In this document: one piece after another, positions 35,761-46,485 of the stretch
Layout: each line of letters opens with the position of its first letter
Numbering within the stretch: the stretch's first letter is position 1
Origin: UBA10349 sp003485905
Lineage (GTDB): Bacteria; Pseudomonadota; Gammaproteobacteria; Arenicellales; Arenicellaceae
Assembly (NCBI GenBank): GCA_943787185.1
Contig: CALSLL010000002.1
Span: 248,001 to 312,000, forward strand
Length of the DNA: 64,000 nucleotides
Reading direction: 5' to 3'
Position numbers and translations under genes: made by a program
The notes under the pieces: generated by a model
Databases searched by the model: none
Seen by the model: the letters and a program-made list of their open reading frames with translations, nothing else
Told to the model about the DNA's origin: nothing

Positions 35761-36139
35761 TCACCGTGACGCTAGTATAAACTATTCAGAATATTGGTGA
35801 GACCGAAACTTGTATTTTGGCAGTATTAATTTCAAAGTTATTTCGAAATTATCTCTAAAGCGATCTAGAAAGTATTGAGGTAGTTACGCGCTGAGAACGA
35901 AAGTGCTTTTTAGTTTGACCGCGTAAACGAGATATCCCATTTAAGATGATTTTGTCTTAGATATGTAAAAAACAAATATTTGTTGAAATGATTTTCCCTG
36001 TTAGTAGGTCTATGTATTCGTATGTTGACTCTTTTTGTTATTTTGAGGTTTGGTACCCTCATTACTGATAGTCGATAGCTTCTGTTATTGGCTACTGGTG
36101 CTTGACGAAAAATACGGGTTACATATAACTCCCTATCGT
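35761..36139. other. Gene-free AT-rich interval with candidate plus-strand transcript
   Basis: No convincing coding region on either strand. A plus-strand terminator closes it at 36140-36177 although no plus-strand gene precedes it, so a small RNA is possible. TTGACT at 36025-36030 could be a -35 element, but no good -10 is seen at 16-18 bp. Minus-strand promoter elements for the gcv leader would also lie in 35770-35880. Confidence 0.35.
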
Positions 36140-36177
36140 AGCGGGTCGGAGCTTAGGCTCTGATCCGCTATTTTTTT
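36140..36177 (+). terminator. Orphan rho-independent terminator
   Basis: AGCGGGTCGGAGC and GCTCTGATCCGCT fold around TTAG (36140-36169) and are followed by T7 (36171-36177). Direction is plus by the T-run. The adjacent lpxO-like gene is on the minus strand and on that strand no U-tract follows the stem, so the terminator does not serve it. Confidence 0.8.
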
Positions 36178-36201
36178 ATTCCTTTTCTGGCTAGCTGATC
36201 T

Positions 36202-37107
36202 TTACAGAAAAATGGCCCAAATAAGAATTGCGAATAGTGTGAACTTAAGGATGTAGTATAGTTTCCGATTAAATCCTTTCAGTTTTTTTGCCCAAACGCG
36301 GGCGTAATAAAGTACACCAAATACACGGTTAAGAAATCCGACCGATTCGTTCGCTTCATTTTTAGCCGCACTCGCTTTGACCATATAAGTGCTCACCCAA
36401 TTATTGATAGCATCTGCCCAGGCATAGCGCATGGGCCGGCTTATATCGGCAAATAGAATGATGCGTTGGTCTTCCGACTGATTACTTGCGGTATGAATGA
36501 ACGTTTCATCAAATACTACCGCTTCGCCGTCCTTCCACCAGTAAGGTTGCCCATCGACATCGATTGAGCACTTTTCGGAATTTGGCGTGATTAAGCCCAA
36601 GTGGTAACGCATTGACCCCGCAAACGGATCGCGGTGCTGCGGTAATGTTGCACCGGGGGGTAGAGAGGCGAACATAGCCGCTTTCATATAAGGGATTTGT
36701 CTTACCAGTTCTATGGTTCTTGGGCAGTGTTCAAGTGCTGAGGGCATAAAGTCGTCATACCACTTGAGGTAAAAACATGTCCACCCGGTTCGAAAAAAGG
36801 AATTAAAGGCTAGATCATCATAATTATCCGAGGCCTTGATATGCTCTGCTTTGGCCAGCGCTAAAGCTTCATCACGAATTACTTCCCAGTTGTCTTCAAG
36901 AATCTTAAGTTCAGGATAGTGTGCGTCTATTTTAGGGAATGGGATATTTGGGATTTTAGAAAACAGATAAACGAATACATTGTATGGCGCGGTTAAGTTC
37001 GTATGGCTAGTTAGTTGCCGAGCGAATGAATGCCGAACTTTGCCACGGAAGTGAATAATCATTCCGGAGCCAACCAAAACGGCTAAAATTAATACACCAA
37101 TACTCAT
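36202..37107 (-). CDS. lpxO: LpxO-like aspartyl/asparaginyl beta-hydroxylase
   Basis: 301-residue Fe(II)/2-oxoglutarate oxygenase with an N-terminal (3-20) and a C-terminal (about 283-301) transmembrane segment, the layout of LpxO, which 2-hydroxylates a secondary acyl chain of lipid A. Metal ligands: His158 and Asp160 in QHRDP, and His205 in FIHTASN; Arg215 in DQRIILF is the expected 2-oxoglutarate contact. Length matches Salmonella LpxO (about 300). Peptidyl beta-hydroxylases share this domain but lack the C-terminal TM. Single gene. The symbol is by analogy. Confidence 0.82.
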   Translation of the reverse strand: MSIGVLILAVLVGSGMIIHFRGKVRHSFARQLTSHTNLTAPYNVFVYLFSKIPNIPFPKIDAHYPELKILEDNWEVIRDEALALAKAEHIKASDNYDDLAFNSFFRTGWTCFYLKWYDDFMPSALEHCPRTIELVRQIPYMKAAMFASLPPGATLPQHRDPFAGSMRYHLGLITPNSEKCSIDVDGQPYWWKDGEAVVFDETFIHTASNQSEDQRIILFADISRPMRYAWADAINNWVSTYMVKASAAKNEANESVGFLNRVFGVLYYARVWAKKLKGFNRKLYYILKFTLFAILIWAIFL

Positions 37108-37241
37108 GCGCTGTATTGTAATCTCACCGGGCTTATTTTGTCCTGCCGGTTTACGAAAATGATTTTGAATAGCCTCTTAAATAAGTAAATGCTCGAACAC
37201 ATTGTAAAATTATTGTCCGGCGCAAATACTTTGCTGATTTG

Positions 37242-38120
37242 ATGAGATTGCTATCGCAACAAGAGCCGGCTACTCCACTTGAGCAGTTGGACAGTTCACT
37301 ATTTCCAAATACTGATGTCGAAGTGTGGGTAAAGCGTGATGATCGAATTCACCCTGAGGTATCGGGTAATAAATGGCGCAAGCTTAAATACAATATTGCA
37401 GCGCTACCGCCTAAAGCACACGTACTCACTTTTGGTGGCGCATATTCTAACCATATAAGAGCAGTCGCTGCGGCAGGCAAACATTTTGGTTTTGAGACGA
37501 GCGGTATTATCAGAGGTGAGCTGATCGAACCGTTAAACCCTGTACTTGAGTATGCGGCTGCTCATGGGATGACGCTGTTGTCGGTAACTCGTGAGGACTA
37601 TCGAAACAGGCATGATTCTGCGTGGTTAGAGACTAAGAGAATTTCAATAGGTGCGAGTCATCTATGGCCTGAGGGTGGCAGTAATAGCTTGGCAATTAAA
37701 GGCTGCAAGGAAATACTGCGGGAAGTAGATCAACCTTTTGACGTGGTTTGTGTCCCCGTAGGTACAGGCGGAACGCTGGCCGGATTGATTGCTGGGGGTG
37801 GACAAGACACATCGGTCTTAGGGGTGTCTGTGTTAAAAGGCGGTGAGTTTTTAAATGACGATGTGCGGCGGTTGATCGCCGAGGCTGGCGAAATAGAATT
37901 ATTGCGATGGAGTATAGCGCTTGATTATCATTTTGGTGGGTATGCGAAATTGACGGCTGCTTTGCGCGATTGGATCGACGACTTTTCGATGCGAACAAAT
38001 ATTCCGTTGGAGCCAGTATATTCGGGAAAACTGTTCTATGCAGTTTACGATATGATCGCCAAGCAAAAATTTGCGGCGGGCTCTCGAGTGCTCCTTCTTC
38101 ATACTGGCGGAGTATATTAA
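37242..38120 (+). CDS. ACC deaminase/D-cysteine desulfhydrase family PLP enzyme
   Basis: 292-residue PLP enzyme of the 1-aminocyclopropane-1-carboxylate deaminase / D-cysteine desulfhydrase group (fold type II). The PLP-lysine site is SGNKWRKLKYN; the cofactor phosphate loop is near VPVGTGGTLAG, and HTGGVY is at the C-terminus. Some residues of true ACC deaminases cannot be judged by eye, and D-cysteine desulfhydrase is the more common activity in such short marine homologues. ATG 37242 is preferred to the TTG immediately before it. Divergent from lpxO. Confidence 0.88.
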   Translation: MRLLSQQEPATPLEQLDSSLFPNTDVEVWVKRDDRIHPEVSGNKWRKLKYNIAALPPKAHVLTFGGAYSNHIRAVAAAGKHFGFETSGIIRGELIEPLNPVLEYAAAHGMTLLSVTREDYRNRHDSAWLETKRISIGASHLWPEGGSNSLAIKGCKEILREVDQPFDVVCVPVGTGGTLAGLIAGGGQDTSVLGVSVLKGGEFLNDDVRRLIAEAGEIELLRWSIALDYHFGGYAKLTAALRDWIDDFSMRTNIPLEPVYSGKLFYAVYDMIAKQKFAAGSRVLLLHTGGVY

Positions 38121-38192
38121 GGGGAGTGTTGAAGAGCCTGCTTACGTCTGTAATGAAAGGCTGGTTAGAAATATGGTTTACTATTCGTCACT

Positions 38193-39203
38193 ATGAAAAA
38201 ACCACTAATAATTGGTCACCGTGGGGCTTGCGGGTATCGGCCTGAGCATACGGCCGCTTCTTACCGCTTGGCGGTAGAAATGGGCGCTGATTTCATAGAG
38301 CCTGATTTGGTGTCTACAAAGGATGGTTATTTGATCGCCCGGCATGACAACGTACTAAACTTAACGACAGACGTTGCGACGCGGCAACGATTTACTACCA
38401 AGAAGACCACTAAGATAATTGATGGTGAGAGTATAGAGGGTTGGTTTAGCGAAGACTTTACTCTGGATGAGATCAAGCAGCTCAAGGCGATAGAACGTAT
38501 ACCGGAAATACGACCCGAAAATACCGAGTACGATGGGCAATTTGAGATTCTTACGCTTGACGAAATTATATTGCTAACAAAGGAGTTGGAACGCGAGTTT
38601 GATCGTACGATTGGGCTATATATAGAAACAAAGCACCCTAGTTATTTTACCTCGTTGGATTTGCCTTTGGAGCCTCCGCTGCTTGAAGCCTTGGGCAAAG
38701 CTGGGTATGCCGGTAAAGATGCCCCCATTTATTTACAGTCGTTTGAGACTGAAAATTTAGAGTGGCTGAGAAGTTATACCCAACTGCCGCTAATTCAACT
38801 ACTTTGGCTGGAAGGCCAACCAGCTGATGCGGCACTTCGGGGTGACAATTTAACATATGATGATATGGCGACACCTGAAGGATTACGGAAAATAGCACTA
38901 TACGCCGATGGGGTTGGCCCAGAAAAAAGCCATTTTATTCTGGCGGCTAACGCCAACGGTCAACTGGATCCGGCACGCGCCAGCAGTTTTATTACTGACG
39001 CGCATGCGGCGGGACTGGATGTGCACCCTTATACTTTTAGACAAGAAAATACTTTTTTACCGTCTGCTTTGCGTTCCTCTGAGGACGATCGGATGCCGGG
39101 TGGGTTAGAGGAAGAGTTATCAATATTTATGGAGCTAGGAGTGGATGGTGTATTCACGGATAACCCCGACATAGGCGTACGGGCCAAGCAGGGGTTTTTG
39201 TAA
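38193..39203 (+). CDS. Glycerophosphodiester phosphodiesterase
   Basis: 336 residues. Hydrolyses glycerophosphodiesters to glycerol-3-phosphate and an alcohol. GDPD signature is intact: IGHRGACGYRPEHT at the start (catalytic His), MGADFIEPDLVSTKDGYLIARHDN with the metal-binding Glu-x-Asp and second catalytic His. VDGVFTDNPD is at the C-terminus. It resembles GlpQ in size and insertions, but has no signal peptide, so it is probably cytosolic unlike E. coli GlpQ. It lies 72 bp after the PLP enzyme gene in the same direction. Confidence 0.93.
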   Translation: MKKPLIIGHRGACGYRPEHTAASYRLAVEMGADFIEPDLVSTKDGYLIARHDNVLNLTTDVATRQRFTTKKTTKIIDGESIEGWFSEDFTLDEIKQLKAIERIPEIRPENTEYDGQFEILTLDEIILLTKELEREFDRTIGLYIETKHPSYFTSLDLPLEPPLLEALGKAGYAGKDAPIYLQSFETENLEWLRSYTQLPLIQLLWLEGQPADAALRGDNLTYDDMATPEGLRKIALYADGVGPEKSHFILAANANGQLDPARASSFITDAHAAGLDVHPYTFRQENTFLPSALRSSEDDRMPGGLEEELSIFMELGVDGVFTDNPDIGVRAKQGFL

Positions 39204-39243
39204 GGCCGTTTCAGGGCTATTTATAATTGCCTGTCTTGTTGCA

Positions 39244-39717
39244 ATGGGCAATCACTTTAATCTAGAATCGCGCGTTCAATTTTTTAGAGCACTTTTTAAG
39301 AGTGCCGAAATAGAATATTGGGTTGTTATGCCATCATTGGCGAATCAGTTTCAGGGTCAGCAGGCCGTAGTAATCGAGTCGTATTGTGCTAAGGATCATC
39401 CCGTCCTTACACCCGTACCATTTGTAGAAAAAGACGGGTGTCTATTCATGCGAGCGCCGTCTAAAACTCAACGTGTTGATCGAATGCGCCAAAAACCAAA
39501 TATCCGTTTGGTACCGTGTGATGAACATGGCCATCCAAAAGGAGAGTGGATCCCCGCAAAAGCGACGATATATCCGGGGCGGGAACACCATTGGGTGACC
39601 AAGGCGCTCGGTAGCAAGTATGGGTGGTGTCGCACCAAGGAGCTACTGCGTGAATGGCTGAAACGCCGTGGACGTCGACAGGAGTATGCGGTAATCGAGA
39701 TAAGCCTAGCGGTTTAA
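39244..39717 (+). CDS. PPOX-class (FMN/F420-binding split-barrel) protein
   Basis: 157-residue protein of the pyridoxamine-phosphate-oxidase-like split-barrel fold. The segment VLTPVPFVEKDGCLFMRAPSKTQRVDRMRQKPNIRLVPCD has the layout of PPOX-class F420- or FMN-dependent reductases (landmark residues about 50-95). The start is uncertain: an internal ATG at 39328 would give 129 residues and remove an N-terminal stretch not typical of the fold. Function unknown. It is 40 bp after the GDPD gene and convergent with the MBL gene (3 bp between stops). Confidence 0.78.
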   Translation: MGNHFNLESRVQFFRALFKSAEIEYWVVMPSLANQFQGQQAVVIESYCAKDHPVLTPVPFVEKDGCLFMRAPSKTQRVDRMRQKPNIRLVPCDEHGHPKGEWIPAKATIYPGREHHWVTKALGSKYGWCRTKELLREWLKRRGRRQEYAVIEISLAV

Positions 39718-39720
39718 ACC

Positions 39721-40806
39721 CTAGTTTGCTTCGGGCCCCGCAGGTGGTCGTCTATCGAGTGTCTTAAACGCTGAGCTTGCTGCACTTTGCATCACCCTGT
39801 CGTAGTAATCTGTATTGAGATTGCTGGTCCAATCTGAATATTTATCTGAAAGCTCTTTTTTAAGTGTTTCTGCTACAGCGGCTCTGTTGGCAGCTCCCGT
39901 GTTGAGTTCGGTTACGCGATTCAGAAGGTCTCCTAGAAATTCTTGCAGTTTTGATTTTGTGTCTATATCTACTAAATCACCGTGGCTAGGCACAATAGTC
40001 TCAGCATTAAGATCTGCCAATTTATCCAAGCTGACGCTCCAGTTTTCTATATGCGAAAACTGACTAAACAGGTTTGGGATTGAGTTGACCATTAACTCGC
40101 CAGCGAAAAGCACATTGTCTTCGACTACGTGAAATGCAGTATCACCAAGGGTGTGGGCTGGGCCAACAGACATCATGATTACTGTAACGCCACCTAGGTC
40201 AAGCTCGTAGCTGTTACTATACGTAACATCGGCTGCACGGAATTCACTGCCTGTAAGCAACTCTCGAAGTATTGGCGACATGTTCTGCGGATCATGTGAG
40301 AGCGCCAACCCATCTGCCGCTATTTCGCGCTGTTGGGACTCAGATCGAATCATTGTTGTGCTATCGGGGAATCCACTGGCACCAAGGTCGTGCTCTGGGT
40401 GTATATGCGTAGTCGCCAAGTACAGTTTATTTTTAGGCTCGAGTGCAAGTGCGGCGTCGTGTACTATTTCTCCATTGGCTGGGCCGGTGCCCGTGTCGAT
40501 TACCAGCGTGCTGTGTGAGCCCACAATGATGCCGACATTTGGCACTAAAGGAATGTTTTTATCCGAAATCATCCACGAATGCGCAGCCAGTTTTTCGGGT
40601 TTGTCTTGGCTGACCATGGGGTCGGCCATTTGTGCCGAGACAGGTACAAATACGGAAACAACAAATAATAAGCAACTTATTAGCTGGCCTTTGAGCGCTT
40701 TGAGAGGATGTGCTCTGAGAGTGTCAGCGATGAATTTGTGTACCAATGACGGCGTGTTAAATATGGTTATATTGCCTCGGCTGTTTATTCCAATTAAATG
40801 TTTCAT
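39721..40806 (-). CDS. MBL-fold metallo-hydrolase with HxHxEH variant site
   Basis: 361 residues, exported: a hydrophobic stretch at about 41-57 ends at VSAQ, preceded by an unusually long basic N-region. Metal-site residues: H134-I-H136-P-E138-H139 (Glu where HxHxDH has Asp), His218 in PAHTLGD, Glu237 in FAGEL (usual position of the bridging Asp) and His275 in PSHGD. The fold is complete. The two Asp-to-Glu changes occur together and may be a subfamily trait. It looks unrelated to the GOB-like enzyme at 6016. Substrate unknown. Single gene. Confidence 0.85.
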   Translation of the reverse strand: MKHLIGINSRGNITIFNTPSLVHKFIADTLRAHPLKALKGQLISCLLFVVSVFVPVSAQMADPMVSQDKPEKLAAHSWMISDKNIPLVPNVGIIVGSHSTLVIDTGTGPANGEIVHDAALALEPKNKLYLATTHIHPEHDLGASGFPDSTTMIRSESQQREIAADGLALSHDPQNMSPILRELLTGSEFRAADVTYSNSYELDLGGVTVIMMSVGPAHTLGDTAFHVVEDNVLFAGELMVNSIPNLFSQFSHIENWSVSLDKLADLNAETIVPSHGDLVDIDTKSKLQEFLGDLLNRVTELNTGAANRAAVAETLKKELSDKYSDWTSNLNTDYYDRVMQSAASSAFKTLDRRPPAGPEAN

Positions 40807-40854
40807 CTGATTGTTAGAGTGGTGGTTCTTAGTATCGGATATCCACCAGTAACA

Positions 40855-42543
<1,689 letters not shown>

Positions 42544-42714
42544 AAAAACAGGTGGTTTCCAAGTCTTGGCAAAAGCGTCAATTTATAACGCGATTTTGGT
42601 TAAGGCATACTTGCGATTTCAAGCGCAGATTATACCTTAGAGGTATGTTGCACTAATACTGCAATCATTCCATAACTGGCTTCCAAACGTCGCGAGCGTG
42701 AGTAAAATAAGCGA

Positions 42715-43140
42715 ATGTGGCATCAACAACAAATTCATTTTGAAACAGGCGGTCGAGAAACCATCGACATCACAGCAAAGGTATCGAGCATAGTGCGAGA
42801 ATCTGCCGTGCAAACCGGTTTGGTACATGTTTTTATGCAGCATACGAGTGCGTCGATAATGCTATGTGAGAATGCAGACGCGACGGTGCGCGACGATTTA
42901 GAAACATTAATTGGTCGAATCGCTCCAGACGCTGATCCTGAGTACAGGCATGACTATGAAGGCGATGACGATATGGCCGCACATGGCCGTTCGGTATTTA
43001 CAAGCAATGATATTAGCTTACCCATAAGCGCGGGAGAGCTAGCACTCGGAACTTGGCAGGGCTTGTATCTTTGGGAGCATCGTTATCAGCCGCATCATAG
43101 AAACCTAATGGTCACTATTCAGGGTGAGGGATTTGGCTAA
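42715..43140 (+). CDS. yjbQ: YjbQ/UPF0047 secondary thiamine-phosphate synthase-like protein
   Basis: 141-residue cytosolic protein. The full family signature is visible: QHTSASIMLCENAD, GDDDMAAHGR and GTWQGLYLWEHR. E. coli YjbQ has weak thiamine-phosphate synthase activity, but its physiological role is not settled. Length and motifs are standard. dusA begins 19 bp after its stop, so the two are probably co-transcribed. Confidence 0.93.
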   Translation: MWHQQQIHFETGGRETIDITAKVSSIVRESAVQTGLVHVFMQHTSASIMLCENADATVRDDLETLIGRIAPDADPEYRHDYEGDDDMAAHGRSVFTSNDISLPISAGELALGTWQGLYLWEHRYQPHHRNLMVTIQGEGFG

Positions 43141-43158
43141 GCAGCCAGTTACGTAAAA

Positions 43159-44145
43159 ATGAATAGTAAGAAAAATATTAATCGATGTTTTTCGGTTGCG
43201 CCAATGATGGATTGCACAGATCGTCATTTCAGGTATTTGGCTAGACTGATTTCTAAGCGTACCTTGCTGTATACGGAAATGATTACTTCCGCAGCATTGG
43301 TTCATGGTGATCGCAAGCATTTGTTGGCGTTTGACGAAAGTGAGCACCCGTTGGCATTACAGCTTGGCGGAAGCAAGGCGGATGAAATGAAACAGTCAGC
43401 CGAATTTGCACAAGCCTTTGGCTACGACGAAATAAACATTAACTGTGGTTGTCCTAGTGACCGAGTGCAATCTGGTAGTTTTGGGGCTTGTTTGATGTTA
43501 GAGCCAGAGCTCGTAGCGAAAAACGTTAAAGCGATTCAAACGGTCTGTGAACTGCCAGTGACGATTAAGTCGCGAATTGGTGTAGACGAAAACGATAGCT
43601 ATGAGGAACTTACTCACTTCGTCGAGCTCATTGCTGCGGCTGGCTGCAGCACGTTCATTATTCATGCTCGGAAAGCCTGGTTGAGCGGTTTAAGTCCAAA
43701 GCAAAATCGTGAGGTGCCTCCGCTTGATTATCAGCGCGTCTATCGCTTGAAGCAGGATTATCCAGAATTGGAGATAATCATTAATGGTGGGATAAATTCA
43801 CTTGATGAAAGCGCTGAGCACTTGAAATATATAGATGGCGTTATGATGGGGAGAGAGGCGTACCGGAACCCGTTTATTTTGTCTGAAGTAGATACTCGAT
43901 TTTATGCTGAGGCTCGGGTGGTGAAACGCGAAGAAATACTTCAACAGTACACTGACTATTGTGAAAATCAGCTAGCAGTTGGCGCGCGTATGCATCACTT
44001 GGCTAGACCAGTGATTGGGTTGTTTCATGGTGAACCCCATTCTCGTTTGTGGCGACAACATATTAGCGAGCAGGCCTATAAACACGGCAGTGGTATAGAG
44101 GTATTAGAGCAAGCATTTTTAAGAATGGAACCACTCGCTGCATGA
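43159..44145 (+). CDS. dusA: tRNA-dihydrouridine(20/20a) synthase DusA
   Basis: 328-residue FMN/NADPH TIM-barrel enzyme reducing uridines in the tRNA D-loop. DusA-specific features: VAPMMDCTDRHFRYLARLIS, the catalytic-Cys loop NCGCPSDRVQSGSFGACLM (Cys at about 95-105), and HARKAWLSGLSPKQNREVPPL, which separates DusA from DusB and DusC. C-terminal helical domain is complete. ATG 43159, 19 bp after yjbQ. Confidence 0.97.
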   Translation: MNSKKNINRCFSVAPMMDCTDRHFRYLARLISKRTLLYTEMITSAALVHGDRKHLLAFDESEHPLALQLGGSKADEMKQSAEFAQAFGYDEININCGCPSDRVQSGSFGACLMLEPELVAKNVKAIQTVCELPVTIKSRIGVDENDSYEELTHFVELIAAAGCSTFIIHARKAWLSGLSPKQNREVPPLDYQRVYRLKQDYPELEIIINGGINSLDESAEHLKYIDGVMMGREAYRNPFILSEVDTRFYAEARVVKREEILQQYTDYCENQLAVGARMHHLARPVIGLFHGEPHSRLWRQHISEQAYKHGSGIEVLEQAFLRMEPLAA

Positions 44146-44240
44146 GGACTTATACAGTGAGTATTTCATGCAAAATTTTAATAAAGTATTCGCGCGGCGC
44201 GCGTTAAACTCCAGCTAACAATTATGATTGGCATGAAACA

Positions 44241-46388
44241 ATGAAAAAACTTTTTAAGGTACTTGGCTGGATCGTTGCGACGCTGTTCGTAGTAATTTTG
44301 CTAGCAGTTGTTGTGTTGCCGCAATTTTTTGATCCAAATGATTATCGAGACGACTTGGTTGGCGTAGTTAAAGAACAGACTGGGCGTGACTTAAGTCTTG
44401 ATGGCGATCTCTCGTTAAGTATTTTTCCGTGGCTGGGTGTGCGCACCGGGGCTGTATCCTTGTCGCAGCCGACAGGTGTCGACGCTCCAGATATGTTAAG
44501 CGTGGCTGCGGTCGATCTGCGGGTTAAGTTGGTACCTTTGCTACAGTCGAAGGTGGAAGTAGCGACGATAATATTGCGCGAGCCTCGTGTACACATGGTG
44601 GTCACAGCATCAGGTTTGACCAGTTTGGATGGATTGGGCGGAGAAGGCGCGAGTGAGGAAGAATCCAGTGATGATGCGGCTGGGGCTGCTGTCGCTTTAG
44701 CAGTCGCGGGAGTGGAATTAACTGATGGCAGTTTGATTTATGATGATCAACAAGCAGGCCAAAGATATGAATTAAATGATCTGCAAGTAATCACAGGAAA
44801 CTTGTTGGGTGGTGGTCTGGAGGAGATACTAATTAGCGGTATATTGATCGATAGCGCGCAAGTTGAGCCGATAGAGTTTCAAGTTGAGGGTGATGCGTTA
44901 ATAAATACGGATAATTATTCTCTAGCCATGGCGGATCTGGCGGTCAATATTGCTCAAGGCACGGTTAGTTCTGAGCTCGTTATAGGTGGACTAGATTTCG
45001 CGCAAGAAACCGGTCAGGCGCAATTATCGGAAGTCTCCGCAACCGTAAATATGTTGCCGCAGAGCGTTAAACTTGGATTGCCCGATGCTGCTTTGGATTT
45101 GGAGGCGCAAACTATAGAAATTCCTGAGCTAACGGTATCCATTGGAGATATGTTGATGACCGCCACGACATCTGGGCGGCAGATAATAGATGCCCCGGCG
45201 TTTAGTGGTAATTTGACTGCGGACGAATTTGATTTACAGGCTGTACTTGCGGGTATGGCCGTTGAATACGAAACAACTGATCCTGATGCCATGCGATCGG
45301 TTGCATTAACGGCAGATTATCAAGCAACGTTGGATAGCGTATCGTTATCCGGGTTGGTTGCACAGCTGGATGAGACTGTATTGGAAGGTTCATTTTCGGC
45401 GCAAAATTTTGAAGCGCCACAGTTGCTTTTTGATCTTGATATGAATGCTATCAATATCGATAGATACTTAAGTCCAGTGGTCGAAGAAGAGTCGCCGCCA
45501 GCTAGTTTGGCTTTAGTGGTACCGATTGCAGCACTGCGTGGCTTAAATGCTAATGGTTCGTTTGATGCCACCTCTATGACTGCGGGTGGAATGAAGATAA
45601 CAGACATTAATGTAGATGTGGTAACCGCGGGTAATACCATGACGATCACCCCAAATGCTGCTCTTTACGGAGGGGCTATCCGTGGTGAAATACAATACAT
45701 TGAGCAGCAATCTGAAGCTCAGATGACCGTTAAGCAGGATATTTTTGATGTAGATTTAGGCGCTTTGCTAACCGATACCGACGCAACTGATCGCTTAAGT
45801 GGTACTGGGACATTGAATGTTGATTTAACAGCTATTGAAAACCCGGCAGGACTTAGTAACCAAGGGTCGATTAAAATTCTGGCTCGTGATGGTGCGCTAA
45901 AGGGGGTCGATATTCAGGCTATTCTTGATCAGGTTGCCGAGTTGTATGCGCAGAGCAAAGGCGGCGAAACTAGTGAGGATGCTGAACAGCAGTCTGATAG
46001 GAATGCTGAGACTAAATTTGCTGAGCTTTCAGGAACTTTTAATATTAATGATCAGTTGATTACTAATAATGATTTTGAAATGAAAGCGCCATTGTTTCGA
46101 TTGCAAGGTGAGGGAGAAATTGACCTTGCGAGTGAGTCTTTGAATTATGTGACGACGGTTGCGGTTGTTGCTAGCAGTGAAGGCCAGGGTGGCGCGGATA
46201 GATCTGAGTTGGTTGGGTTGAATATTCCTGTGCGCTTTTCTGGAGACTTGTTGGCCCCATCTTATAAAATCGATTTCGGTGAAATGCTTAAGCAACTCGC
46301 ACGCTCTAAAGTGAACGAAAAGAAAGAGGAGATTAAGGAAAAGTTAGAAGAGAAAGCTGGAACCCTGTTAAAAGGGTTGTTCAATTAA
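44241..46388 (+). CDS. AsmA family protein
   Basis: 715-residue envelope protein with one N-terminal membrane anchor (about 5-28) and a large periplasmic region. The start KKLFKVLGWIVATLFVVILL, then DPNDYRDDLVGVVKEQTGRDLSLDGDLSLSIFPWLGV (landmark, about 32-68) is typical of AsmA. The C-terminal AsmA_2-like block (GTGTLNVDLTAI, FAELSGTFNI, GLNIPVRFSGDLLAP) is complete. AsmA-like proteins are thought to form lipid-transfer grooves between the membranes. A lysine/glutamate-rich tail (KVNEKKEEIKEKLEEK) ends the protein. Single gene. Confidence 0.94.
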   Translation: MKKLFKVLGWIVATLFVVILLAVVVLPQFFDPNDYRDDLVGVVKEQTGRDLSLDGDLSLSIFPWLGVRTGAVSLSQPTGVDAPDMLSVAAVDLRVKLVPLLQSKVEVATIILREPRVHMVVTASGLTSLDGLGGEGASEEESSDDAAGAAVALAVAGVELTDGSLIYDDQQAGQRYELNDLQVITGNLLGGGLEEILISGILIDSAQVEPIEFQVEGDALINTDNYSLAMADLAVNIAQGTVSSELVIGGLDFAQETGQAQLSEVSATVNMLPQSVKLGLPDAALDLEAQTIEIPELTVSIGDMLMTATTSGRQIIDAPAFSGNLTADEFDLQAVLAGMAVEYETTDPDAMRSVALTADYQATLDSVSLSGLVAQLDETVLEGSFSAQNFEAPQLLFDLDMNAINIDRYLSPVVEEESPPASLALVVPIAALRGLNANGSFDATSMTAGGMKITDINVDVVTAGNTMTITPNAALYGGAIRGEIQYIEQQSEAQMTVKQDIFDVDLGALLTDTDATDRLSGTGTLNVDLTAIENPAGLSNQGSIKILARDGALKGVDIQAILDQVAELYAQSKGGETSEDAEQQSDRNAETKFAELSGTFNINDQLITNNDFEMKAPLFRLQGEGEIDLASESLNYVTTVAVVASSEGQGGADRSELVGLNIPVRFSGDLLAPSYKIDFGEMLKQLARSKVNEKKEEIKEKLEEKAGTLLKGLFN

Positions 46389-46427
46389 TATTAGTATATT
46401 TTAAGAGCTACAAAGCTTTTCATATAA

Positions 46428-46450
46428 CATCCAAGAATACTCTTGGGATG
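46428..46450. repeat. Short hairpin before SRPBCC gene
   Basis: CAT-CCAAGA (46428-46436) and TCTTGG-G-ATG (46441-46450) form a 9-bp stem with one bulged G and a 4-base loop. No U-run follows. It is in the leader, 36 nt before the likely ATG at 46486, and could affect translation or mark the asmA 3-prime end. Confidence 0.4.
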
Positions 46451-46485
46451 AATTTATAGGGAACGTGAGATACATGAGGTTGATA

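Noticed and set aside
36140..36177. Terminator for the lpxO-like gene
   Set aside because: The gene is on the minus strand and the T-run lies on the plus strand only.
44190..44215. GCGCGGCGCGCG palindrome before asmA
   Set aside because: Short, with no conserved placement or T-run; probably chance in a G/C patch.
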